A model generated the notes under the pieces. It worked only from the letters and a program-made list of their open reading frames with translations, was not told where the DNA came from and did no database searches. Source: Burkholderiales bacterium (GTDB taxonomy: Bacteria; Pseudomonadota; Gammaproteobacteria; Burkholderiales; Burkholderiaceae_C). From it: a stretch of DNA of 64,000 nucleotides. The stretch covers positions 124,001-188,000 of the forward strand of contig CANJJE010000002.1 of assembly GCA_947474755.1 (NCBI GenBank), given 5' to 3'. A program made the translations under genes and the position numbers. Position 1 is the first letter of the stretch. Each line of letters starts with the position of its first letter. This document shows positions 54,979 to 63,012 of the stretch, piece after piece.

Positions 54979-55782
54979 TCAGCCGAGAACGCGCCAAACC
55001 GATGCGCCCGCAGCGCTGCGGACCTCGGCGCGGGTGTCGTCAAGGCGCTGCCAGTGCATCGCTTCGGTGCGACCCTCGAACTCGGGAAGGCTGGATCGCT
55101 CGATGCACCAGACGCCGTCGCGCAACCGACCGTACGAGATCTCGAAGTCGAGCAGCGCAGTGGCCGACGCCGGGTGCCGGGCGAGCAGCAGGCTCAGCGT
55201 GTCGCCCGGCGCCGTACCGAACGGCCAGCCCAGCCGGCGCGGCCGCACGCGCATCAAGCACGCACCGGCCAGCAGCAGAAAGGCGCGCGCGGTCGCAAGC
55301 ATCCTGGCTTCGTCACCCGGCCGTGCATCAGTGTCGGCCAGCACCAGGGTACGCCCGGTCGAGCCTGGCACGCGTTCCCACACTTCGCGGTAGACGCCAT
55401 GCACACCGGTCTCGATGACGCGGTCGTCACCATCGAATTCCATCCAGCCGGCATCGGGTGCGGGCCCTGCCGGCTGAAGATCGAACCGGCGATGCCAGGT
55501 ACACACATCGCGCGGTACCTGCGCTTGCACCTCGGTGCGACCGAAGAAGCCCTTTTGCTGCGCCAGCGCGAGGCACTGTTCAGTGCTCATCGTGGCCAGC
55601 CCGCTCGCCGACCGGCCCACGTCGGCTACGGCAGGCACGCGCAGGTCGGCATGCCATCGTTCGGTCTGCAGCCAATGCACCCAGGTGGTGGTGTCCGACC
55701 CCTCCGGCGTTTCGAGCAGCGTTCGCCGCCACACGCCGCGGTAGCGCTCGGGAACGTCGGGTACCGGGTCGCCGCTGCTCAC
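54979..55782 (-). CDS. Conserved-looking protein of unknown function, last gene of the catabolic operon
   Basis: 267 residues. The start VPERYRGVWRRTLLETPEG, then DTTTWVHWLQTERWHADLRV and CTWHRRFDLQPAG, look like a beta-barrel ligand-binding protein (lipocalin-like), but I do not recognise the family. GTG 55782 overlaps the stop of the lactonase gene (GTGA), so it is a true operon member. No signal peptide. Possibly a binding protein or non-redox enzyme for a pathway intermediate. Confidence 0.75.
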   Translation of the reverse strand: MSSGDPVPDVPERYRGVWRRTLLETPEGSDTTTWVHWLQTERWHADLRVPAVADVGRSASGLATMSTEQCLALAQQKGFFGRTEVQAQVPRDVCTWHRRFDLQPAGPAPDAGWMEFDGDDRVIETGVHGVYREVWERVPGSTGRTLVLADTDARPGDEARMLATARAFLLLAGACLMRVRPRRLGWPFGTAPGDTLSLLLARHPASATALLDFEISYGRLRDGVWCIERSSLPEFEGRTEAMHWQRLDDTRAEVRSAAGASVWRVLG

Positions 55783-56585
55783 GCCACGAACTGCGGAAAC
55801 GCGGGCAGCGAGCGGTAGAACGGGAAGTCGTGGTTCGGCCACAGCCACGCGCCGGTGTCGGCGGCCAGCGCCTTCAGCTTGCGGATGCTGTCGATCGCCT
55901 GCGCCTCTCGGCCTTGCCAGAGCGTGCCCGGCGCGATCTCGTCGTCGATGTTTTCCTGCAGGTCGGCGGCGTCTCCGGCCAGCAGGACCGGCGGGCCCTT
56001 CGGCATCTCGATCCACATCGACATGTGGCCCACCGTGTGGCCGGGCGTCGCCACCGCCTGCACGCCAGGCAGCACGCTGTACTCGCCCGACTGCAGCCGG
56101 AATTGCAGCGGTGCGCCGACCTCGTCAATCAGGTCATCGGCGAACACCGCCGGGTCGGCGCCGCTGGTCGCGACCGCCATCTCGTCGCGCTGCACATGGA
56201 TCTCGGCGCCGCAGCCGCAGCGACGCAATTCGCGCAGCCCGCCCGCATGGTCGAAGTGCAGGTGGCCGATGAAGATCACGTCGACATCGGCCGGCGTCAG
56301 CCCGAGCCGCGCCAGATGGTGCGGGATGCGCTGCTCGTCGCGCATGTCCGGCGCGCCGAATTCGAAGGTCGCCGGGTTGTAGTGGCGATTGCGGGCGACC
56401 GGGTCGGCGATCTTCGCGTGATCGCAGCCCACGTCGTACAGGATGCGGCCGTTCGCCGTCTCGATCAGGTAGGCGAGGATCGGCGCCTCGATCTGCTGGC
56501 CATGCCCGCGCTGCCAGGTCGAGATCGACTTGTCGTAGCGGTGCGTCGCGGTCAGCAGCGGCCAGAGTTTGCGAACCTGTGTCAT
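55779..56585 (-). CDS. Metallo-beta-lactamase-fold hydrolase, N-acyl homoserine lactonase-like
   Basis: 268 residues. Two-zinc site complete: H108-x-H110-x-D112-H113 (FIGHLHFDHAGG), H183 (PGHTVGHMSM), D205 (LAGDAADL) and H252. This is the AiiA/AhlS lactonase branch. In this operon it may open a lactone or cyclic ester intermediate rather than quench signals. Overlaps both neighbours by four bases. Confidence 0.9.
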   Translation of the reverse strand: MTQVRKLWPLLTATHRYDKSISTWQRGHGQQIEAPILAYLIETANGRILYDVGCDHAKIADPVARNRHYNPATFEFGAPDMRDEQRIPHHLARLGLTPADVDVIFIGHLHFDHAGGLRELRRCGCGAEIHVQRDEMAVATSGADPAVFADDLIDEVGAPLQFRLQSGEYSVLPGVQAVATPGHTVGHMSMWIEMPKGPPVLLAGDAADLQENIDDEIAPGTLWQGREAQAIDSIRKLKALAADTGAWLWPNHDFPFYRSLPAFPQFVA

Positions 56586-57238
56586 GGGGACTCCGTGTTG
56601 CGGGGGCGCCGCAGTTGCGCGATCAGTCTGGCGCTGTCAGCCACCTTGCCGAAGATGCCGCCTTCGACCGCAATCATCGCGAGCGCCGCTTGCTGCAGCC
56701 CCGGATCGGAGGCCGCACAGGCGTCGCTGACCGTGATGCAACGCAGACCGTGGTCGGTCGCCGCGCGCAGCGTGGTGTGCACGCAGACCTCGGTGGTGAC
56801 GCCGCAGACGATCACCGTGTCGATGCCCCAACCGCGCAGGATCTGGTCGAGGTCGGTCTGGTGGAAGGCGCTGTAGCCGGGCTTGTCGATGACCGGCTCA
56901 TCGGCACGCGGCTGCAGTTCGTCGACCAGCCCGTGGCCCGGTTCGCCACGCACCAGCAAACGGCCCAGCGGCCCGGTCGAACCGATCTCGGCGCCTGCGT
57001 GGCGGCTTCGCTCCCGCTTGGCCAGCGGGCAGTCGGACAGGTCGGGCCGATGCCCTTCGCGGGTGTAGGCGATGCGCAGCCCGGCTGCGCGTGCCGCGTC
57101 GATCAACGCACACACCGGGCCCAGCGTGGCACGCAGGCGCGACACATCAACGCCTGCCTGTGCCGCATAGCCACGCGGGTCGAGGAAGTCGCGCTGCAGG
57201 TCGATCACCAGCAAGGCAGTGCGGGACGCGTCAAACAT
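56582..57238 (-). CDS. Isochorismatase-family cysteine hydrolase (biuret amidohydrolase-like)
   Basis: 218 residues. Catalytic triad D13 (LLVIDLQRDF), K119 (DKPGYSAFHQTDL) and C152 (VCGVTTEVCVHTTL) is intact, which marks an amidase of the nicotinamidase/biuret hydrolase type. With the allophanate hydrolase encoded upstream, a biuret-to-allophanate step is plausible, but related family members hydrolyse ureidoacrylate, carbamoylsarcosine or other amides. ATG 57238 lies 12 bases after the creatininase gene. Confidence 0.9.
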   Translation of the reverse strand: MFDASRTALLVIDLQRDFLDPRGYAAQAGVDVSRLRATLGPVCALIDAARAAGLRIAYTREGHRPDLSDCPLAKRERSRHAGAEIGSTGPLGRLLVRGEPGHGLVDELQPRADEPVIDKPGYSAFHQTDLDQILRGWGIDTVIVCGVTTEVCVHTTLRAATDHGLRCITVSDACAASDPGLQQAALAMIAVEGGIFGKVADSARLIAQLRRPRNTESP

Positions 57239-57250
57239 GGGGCGCGGGGT

Positions 57251-58015
57251 TCAGCCGAATTCGTGCGTGATGGCCGCCGCGATGCGCGTAGACAGTTCGG
57301 CGGCCATCGCTGCGCCCTTCTCGGCGCTGGACCCGCGTGCCGACGACAGAACGCCCGACAGCGGCACCCAGTGCTTGCGCGTCGGGTACACGTCGTACGG
57401 AGGGAAGTCGACCGGCGGTTCGTCGGGGATCAGGTCCAGCCGCACCAGGCCCGGGTGGTAGTGCAGCATCATCGACGTTTCGATGACTGCCGCGTGCTCC
57501 AGCGCAAAGCCGGGAAAGCCATCGGGGAACACGCTGGCCAGCGTCGTCTCCGACAGAAAGTCCCAGTACTCGAGGCGCATCACCTGCAGCGTCGAGCGCG
57601 TACCCAGGTCGCGCAGGCCGAGGTCGATGCCTTCGGTCAGGAACCACTGGTTCTCATAGTGGCCGTTGACGAACACCAGCTTGGTCGCGCCGTGCCGCGC
57701 GAACTCGCGCACCGCGTCGCGCACCGAACCGATCAGGGTCGCCGCGTCGACGCTGGTGGTGCCGCAGAAGTGCTGGCCACCGCCGCACTTCGGCTGCGAC
57801 TTGTAGCCGTACGACAGCATCGGTGCGACCAGCGCACCGATGCGCCCGGCGGCATCGGCGGCGACCGCAGCGGACAGCAGTCCGTCCGTGCCCAGCGGCA
57901 GGTGGGGCCCGTGCTGTTCGAGCGCGCCGACCGGCAGCAGGATCGCCGGCTGATCCTGCTTCATGCGCGCCTCATAGTCGACCCACGACAACTGGTTCAT
58001 CCAGACGGTGCTCAT
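57251..58015 (-). CDS. Creatininase family metal-dependent amidohydrolase
   Basis: 254 residues. Metal ligands E33, H35, D44 and partner H38 are in VGALEQHGPHLPLGTDG; FVNGHYENQWF and EHAAVIETSMMLHYHPG complete the family pattern. Members open creatinine and other cyclic amides. ATG 58015 overlaps the stop of the DMT transporter gene (ATGA). Confidence 0.92.
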   Translation of the reverse strand: MSTVWMNQLSWVDYEARMKQDQPAILLPVGALEQHGPHLPLGTDGLLSAAVAADAAGRIGALVAPMLSYGYKSQPKCGGGQHFCGTTSVDAATLIGSVRDAVREFARHGATKLVFVNGHYENQWFLTEGIDLGLRDLGTRSTLQVMRLEYWDFLSETTLASVFPDGFPGFALEHAAVIETSMMLHYHPGLVRLDLIPDEPPVDFPPYDVYPTRKHWVPLSGVLSSARGSSAEKGAAMAAELSTRIAAAITHEFG

Positions 58016-58941
58016 GCAGTCTTCTCCTTGGGAGTGGAATCGTTCGGATCGGTGGCTTCGATCAATGCGGCAACGGCAATCAGCAGGCCGCCCGCCCATT
58101 CAAGCGGCCGCAACGACTCGTCGCCCAGAATCACGGCCGAAACCACGGCCACCAGCAGCTCGACGGTCAGGATCACGCCCGCGCGGCCGGATTCGAGGTG
58201 GGTCACACCGTACAGCCAGGTGGCTGTCGCCAGCACCACCCAGATGAAGGCATAGGCGAGGAGGCCCAGCGCGAGCGGGGCACTGATCGCCGGCACGACC
58301 TCTCCGGTCAGCAGCACAGTGACAGCGGACACGATCCCGCTGCCCAGGAAAACCACCGCTGTTTTCGACAGCATCGGTATCGCTTGTGCGGCGCGTGCGA
58401 TCAGGTTGTGCCCGGCAAAGGCCAGGCCTGCTGTCAGGGCCAGCCAGTCTGCAAAGCCCAAGGGCCTGGACCAGGCCGCATCGCCACCGATCACGAACCA
58501 CAGGCCAACCAGTGCCAATGCCACGGCGAGCGCTCGGCGGCGGCTGATCTTTTCGCCGAGGAACACGCGCCCGCCCAGCACCGACCAGACCGGCGCGAGG
58601 TAGAACAGCAGCATCACCCGCACCACATCGCCGATCACCAGCGCCTGCACGAACGCCGTGTTGGCAAAGCCGCCAACCGCCATCAACGACAGCAGAAGTG
58701 CAATGTGCGCTTGCCAGGCGCGGCGTTCGCGCCACAGGAGGCCGATGCCGCACACCCCGAGGACGCCGTAGCACAGCAAGGACAACACCGGCCCCGACAG
58801 GCCAGCGGCAGCGAATCCCTTCAACGGCCACCACAGCAGGCCCCACAGACAGGCCGAGGCCAGCAGCACCAGCGTGGGTCCGCGGGTACCGGGGGAGGCC
58901 GGCTTCACAGCCGCGATCACGGGCGTGGTGACGAGAGACAT
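58012..58941 (-). CDS. DMT (EamA) family transporter
   Basis: 309 residues, ten membrane segments in two EamA repeats; the first includes VGGFANTAFVQALVIGDVVR and the second VSAVILGDESLRPLEWAGGL. Likely moves a pathway substrate or product; direction unknown. 16 bases after the SDR gene and coupled to the creatininase gene. Confidence 0.92.
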   Translation of the reverse strand: MSLVTTPVIAAVKPASPGTRGPTLVLLASACLWGLLWWPLKGFAAAGLSGPVLSLLCYGVLGVCGIGLLWRERRAWQAHIALLLSLMAVGGFANTAFVQALVIGDVVRVMLLFYLAPVWSVLGGRVFLGEKISRRRALAVALALVGLWFVIGGDAAWSRPLGFADWLALTAGLAFAGHNLIARAAQAIPMLSKTAVVFLGSGIVSAVTVLLTGEVVPAISAPLALGLLAYAFIWVVLATATWLYGVTHLESGRAGVILTVELLVAVVSAVILGDESLRPLEWAGGLLIAVAALIEATDPNDSTPKEKTA

Positions 58942-58957
58942 GGGCCGTGTCGCAGTC

Positions 58958-59740
58958 TCAGGACATCAAGGAGCCGCCATTGGGGCTCAGCAATTGCCCG
59001 CAATAGAAGCGCGACAGGTCCGAGAGCAGGAACAGTACCGTGGCAGCAATCTCGTCGGGCTCGCCGAAGCGGTGCTGCGGGATGTCGAGTTCCTTCGCTA
59101 TCCATTCCGGGCTCATGTGTTCGGTTGACACCATCGCGGTGGAGACCGCGCCGGGCGCGATCGCATTGACACGGATGTTCGGCGCGAACTCGCGGGCCAG
59201 CGAACGGGTGAGGCCGATCACGCCGGCCTTGGCCGCGCAATAGGGTGCGAACTGCGCACGGCCGAGCACGCCGAGGTCGGAGGCGATGTTGACGATCACC
59301 CCGGTGTCGCGGCTCACCATGCCGGGCAGCACCGCCTTGCACATCAGGAAGACCGACTTGAGGTCGGTGTCGAGCATGCGATCCCAGTCGGCTTCGGTCG
59401 TGTCAAGGAAGGGTTTTTCCTGCAGGATGCCGGCGTTGTTGACCAGTCCGTCGATCGGACCGAAAGCCTCCTCCACCTCGCGGACCATCGCGGTCGTTGC
59501 GGCAGGCCGGGTCACGTCGGCCTCGAAGGCCTTCGCCGAGGCGCCGATCGCAGTCAGCTGCGCCACGACGGCCTGCGCCTCGGCCGCTCGCCCGATGTGA
59601 TTGACCGCGACCGCCGCGCCGGCACGACCACAGGCCAGTGCGGTGGCACGACCGATGCCGGAAGCCGCACCAGTGACCAGCACGACACGGCCGGCAAGGT
59701 TCAGGCGAAAGGCCTCGGTAGGTTCTTGTCCAGTGGCCAT
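58958..59740 (-). CDS. SDR family oxidoreductase (second of pair)
   Basis: 260 residues: VVLVTGAASGIGRATALACG, LVNNAGILQ, and catalytic YCAAKAGVIGLTRSLAREFA. Classical SDR close to 3-oxoacyl reductases and sugar dehydrogenases. Start ATG shares a base with the stop of the preceding SDR (TGATG). Confidence 0.93.
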   Translation of the reverse strand: MATGQEPTEAFRLNLAGRVVLVTGAASGIGRATALACGRAGAAVAVNHIGRAAEAQAVVAQLTAIGASAKAFEADVTRPAATTAMVREVEEAFGPIDGLVNNAGILQEKPFLDTTEADWDRMLDTDLKSVFLMCKAVLPGMVSRDTGVIVNIASDLGVLGRAQFAPYCAAKAGVIGLTRSLAREFAPNIRVNAIAPGAVSTAMVSTEHMSPEWIAKELDIPQHRFGEPDEIAATVLFLLSDLSRFYCGQLLSPNGGSLMS

Positions 59741-60537
59741 CAATTCATCACCTCCCCATGGCTGGCGCTGATCGCCTGGCCGGTCAGCGAGCGCGCATCG
59801 CGGCTCGCCAGGAACAGGAACACCCCGGCGATGTCGGCCGCATCGAGCATCGTCGGGTTGGCCTGCCGCGACAGGATTTCCCGTTCGACATCGGCTTCGC
59901 TGCGCCCCTGCGTCTGCGCCATGCTGGTGAGAGACCGCATGGCAGCGGCGGTGCGGATCCAGCCCGGGCACACCGCGTTGACGCGAATGCCGCGCGGGGC
60001 GAGCTCCCACGCCAGCGATCGCGTCAGACCGATCACCGCATGCTTGCTCGCCACGTAGGCCGAGAAGTCGGCAATGCCGATCAGCCCCCACATCGACGAC
60101 TGGTTGATCACGCTCGCGCCCGCAGGCATCAGTGGCAACAGTGCGCGGGTGAGCCTCATCATGCTGCCGACGTTGTTGTCGAGCAGCGCCAACCAGCGGG
60201 CGACGGCGGCCTCGTCGCCGTCGGCCAGAGGTGTCGGGTACTCGACACCGGCGTTGTTCACCAGCACGTGCACGTCACCGTGACTGGACAACACCGATGC
60301 GCGCAGCGAATCGATCGCGTCACCACTGGCGAGATCGCAGGGCAGAGCGGTGACGTTGCCGCGAGACTGCAGGTTCTCGGCCAGAGCGTCGAGTGCCGTG
60401 ACGTCGCGGTCTGTCGCAACCAGGCGCACGCCCTGATCGACGAACGCCGCTGCGAGTGCCTGACCGATGCCGCCGGCAGCGCCGGTCAGCACGACGGTCA
60501 GACCACGCAGGCCGTGGTCGCTGCGGTGCTCACTCAA
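59740..60537 (-). CDS. SDR family oxidoreductase (first of pair)
   Basis: 265 residues: VVLTGAAGGIGQALAAAFVD, VLVNNAGVEYP, YVASKHAVIGLTRSLAWELA. About as similar to its neighbour as separate SDR subfamilies, so they probably catalyse successive or opposite-stereochemistry oxidations. The start is TTG 60537, one base after the desaturase stop; no ATG is available before the Rossmann strand. Confidence 0.9.
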   Translation of the reverse strand: MSEHRSDHGLRGLTVVLTGAAGGIGQALAAAFVDQGVRLVATDRDVTALDALAENLQSRGNVTALPCDLASGDAIDSLRASVLSSHGDVHVLVNNAGVEYPTPLADGDEAAVARWLALLDNNVGSMMRLTRALLPLMPAGASVINQSSMWGLIGIADFSAYVASKHAVIGLTRSLAWELAPRGIRVNAVCPGWIRTAAAMRSLTSMAQTQGRSEADVEREILSRQANPTMLDAADIAGVFLFLASRDARSLTGQAISASHGEVMN

Positions 60538-60538
60538 C

Positions 60539-61558
60539 TCAGACCGCCGTGAGGAAGGAGACCCCGACCGCGCCGACGAAGCCGTCGGCGCGACGCGGCG
60601 CGGTGGGTTCGAGGACCTTGCCGTAGTCGTCGGACAGGACGCGCTTCACCCGGTGGTCGTGGAAGGCCCTGAGCAGGGTGCGCACCGGCACCACCTGCGC
60701 GTACGTGTCGCCGTAGATCTCGCGGTGGTAGGCGGGCAGCCGATGCCAGGGCACGGTCGGACGCTCGTGGTGGGCGTTGTGGTAGCCGAAGTTCAGCCAC
60801 AGCAGGTTCAGCCAGAAGCTTTCCAGTGCGACCACGTTGGTATAGGTATTGGACTGCTCGTAGGCCCGGTCGCGCACCTTGTCGTCGGGGATGGGTGCGT
60901 CGCCGAGGATCGGGTACGCGTCGTAGGTGTGCTGGAAGCAGTCGGCAAACCGCAGCACGGTGACGAACAGCAGGTAGGCAACGAAGTAGAGCAGCAGCGC
61001 CTTGGGCGAATACACGCCGAGTGCCGCGAATGCGGCCAGACGCACGACGGCGATGGCGATGATGCGCAGGCGCACGGGCAGCGGGTCCTTCATCATGAAC
61101 GGCTTGGCCATGACGAAGCCGCGCATGAGGAACTCGACCGCAGGGAAGTAGGCCCACTCGAGAGCCACGACCGTTGCCTGGAACCATGCCGGCGATTTCT
61201 CGATGAAGCCGCGAGCATCGAAGGTGATGACGTCGGCACGCTCGACGTGGTGGCGCATGTGCTTGCGGCGCAGGTCCGCAAACCTCGCGAAGCAACTGCC
61301 GTTGATCCAGCTCATCAGGGTGCCCCACGAGTCGTTGGCGGCAGCGTCCTTGAATATCGCCTGGTGAGCGAATTCGTGGATGTAGTACGCCGACCAGATC
61401 AGGGTCAGCGTCACCAGCACGAAGCCCAGGGCGTTCAGCGACCAGGATTGCGCCGTCAACAGCGCGATGCCGAGTGGAAAGCCCAGCAGCGTGAAGGCAA
61501 GTGCAGCAATGTTGGGCGCTGGCCCATCGGCATACCGGAAAGTGGCAGGGAACAGCAT
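60539..61558 (-). CDS. Membrane fatty-acid-desaturase-family oxygenase
   Basis: 339 residues with several membrane helices and three histidine boxes: H61EFAH65, H100MRHH104 and H260NAHH264, the ligands of the membrane di-iron centre. The family includes acyl desaturases and hydroxylases of hydrocarbons and amines. As first gene of a tight degradative operon it is the likely O2-dependent initiating step. ATG 61558 (MLFPATFRYADGP) chosen. Confidence 0.9.
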   Translation of the reverse strand: MLFPATFRYADGPAPNIAALAFTLLGFPLGIALLTAQSWSLNALGFVLVTLTLIWSAYYIHEFAHQAIFKDAAANDSWGTLMSWINGSCFARFADLRRKHMRHHVERADVITFDARGFIEKSPAWFQATVVALEWAYFPAVEFLMRGFVMAKPFMMKDPLPVRLRIIAIAVVRLAAFAALGVYSPKALLLYFVAYLLFVTVLRFADCFQHTYDAYPILGDAPIPDDKVRDRAYEQSNTYTNVVALESFWLNLLWLNFGYHNAHHERPTVPWHRLPAYHREIYGDTYAQVVPVRTLLRAFHDHRVKRVLSDDYGKVLEPTAPRRADGFVGAVGVSFLTAV

Positions 61559-61624
61559 GGCTCGGCCTCGGGAAACAGGCGTCAACGGAAATCCCGCGCA
61601 CGCTCGCGCGGAAGATTGCGGAAT

Positions 61625-61669
61625 CGAGGGGTGACCGACCCGCACACGCTGTGCGCGCGGTCACCCTCG
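61625..61669 (-). other. Stem-loop after the binding-protein gene
   Basis: CGAGGGGTGACCG (61625-61637) pairs with CGGTCACCCTCG (61658-61669), 12 bp with one bulged G and a 20-base GC-rich loop. It lies 28 bases beyond the binding-protein stop and before the desaturase gene, without a T-run. Such hairpins after binding-protein genes usually stabilise the 5' message or reduce downstream expression. Confidence 0.5.
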
Positions 61670-61697
61670 CGGTCGGGTCACGCCCGACCTGCCAACC

Positions 61698-62750
61698 TCA
61701 CTTCTTCGTCAGCGCGGTGACGAACTGTGCGTCCATCGTCGACTCGGTCGTCGGGATGGCGGTGATCTGTCCCTTCGACTTCAGCAGCTGCGAGATCACT
61801 TCGCCGCTCGCGTAGTACGAGGTGGTCTCGGGCGCCTTGACGAAGGCCTTCGGCATCTCGGCCAGGGGGATGTTGTAGACCCCCGTGAGCTGCTCCTTGA
61901 CTTCCTTGGCCGACACGCCCATGAACTTTCCGATGATCTTGGCAGCGTCATCGGGCTTGGCCTTCATGTAGGCCATGCCGTCCAGGTAAGCCTTGATGAT
62001 GCCGGAGATCTCGGTCGGCTTGGCCTTGATGACCTTCTCGTCGAACACCAGCACGTCGGCGATCAGACCCGGGGCGTCCTTGGATGAATAGACCACCTTG
62101 AACTTGTTGCCACCGCCCTGGCTCACGATCTGCGACAGGCTCGGCTCGTAGGTGACACCGATCTGCAGCTGGCCGGACGCCATGGCCGCCGGAACGGCCT
62201 CAGGCGTCATGTTCACCGCGGTGATGTCCTTGTCGGTCAGGCCGTTGACCTTGAGCGCATAGGACAGCAGGAAGTCCGACGGGGACAGCGGGTTGAAACC
62301 GACCTTCTTGCCCTTGAAGTCGGCGATCTTGGTGATGCTCTTGTCGGCCACGATCGCGTCGCCGCCGTTCGAGTAGTCGATCGGCATGACGACCTTCTGC
62401 GGACGCCCGGCAGCCACCTGACCCACCACCTGGTCATACGTCAGCATGCCGCCGTCGACGGCGCCGCTGGCGATCGCCGCAGGGATCAGCGCCGGGTCGG
62501 TGAAGACCTGCAGCGACACCTTCAGGTTGTATTTCTTGAAGAGGTCGAGCTTTTCGGCGACGTAGAAGGGCCCGTAGCCGATCCACACCACGGTGCCGAT
62601 CTTCATCGACGCAACGTCGGCCGCATGGCTGGTGAGTGCCATCACGCCCAGCGCCAGGCCGGCAAGGGGTTTGCTCAGGGAGGCACCAGCGCGGCGCAAC
62701 AGGCCCGACGCCGACAGGGAGGAGGACGAACAGCGGATCGCATGGGACAT
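61698..62750 (-). CDS. NitT/TauT-type ABC transporter substrate-binding protein
   Basis: 350 residues. Signal peptide (ALGVMALTSHA about residues 33-43), then KIGTVVWIGYGPFYVAEKL and VGFNPLSPSDFLLSYALK, as in SsuA/TauA/THI5-like proteins. Binds small N- or S-containing organics in the periplasm. Its permease and ATPase are not in the window. Position just upstream of the operon suggests it captures the pathway substrate. Confidence 0.92.
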   Translation of the reverse strand: MSHAIRCSSSSLSASGLLRRAGASLSKPLAGLALGVMALTSHAADVASMKIGTVVWIGYGPFYVAEKLDLFKKYNLKVSLQVFTDPALIPAAIASGAVDGGMLTYDQVVGQVAAGRPQKVVMPIDYSNGGDAIVADKSITKIADFKGKKVGFNPLSPSDFLLSYALKVNGLTDKDITAVNMTPEAVPAAMASGQLQIGVTYEPSLSQIVSQGGGNKFKVVYSSKDAPGLIADVLVFDEKVIKAKPTEISGIIKAYLDGMAYMKAKPDDAAKIIGKFMGVSAKEVKEQLTGVYNIPLAEMPKAFVKAPETTSYYASGEVISQLLKSKGQITAIPTTESTMDAQFVTALTKK

Positions 62751-63012
62751 GGCAAGGACTCCAGGTGTTGAGAGAGCACACGCGCAGGAGAAGACGTTCG
62801 ATGCGTCGATCTCCCGGGCTTTTATCCCTCCGTGGAGCCCCGGGTTTGTGACGCCCTGAGCCGGGTCACTCTCGGACCAGCACCGGCGTTTCGGCCGATC
62901 GGAACCCTAGTGCCCCTGAGTGTGAGGAGTTGCGCATGCTCTGAACATACGAATTCGCTCCACCTGCACCGGGACATTTGCAAGGGACGTGCCAGCGGCG
63001 CGGCCCTTGCTC

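Noticed and set aside
56579-58255. Long plus-strand open frame opposite the creatininase and isochorismatase genes
   Set aside because: Antisense shadow of three well-supported minus-strand enzymes; no start signal or protein family.
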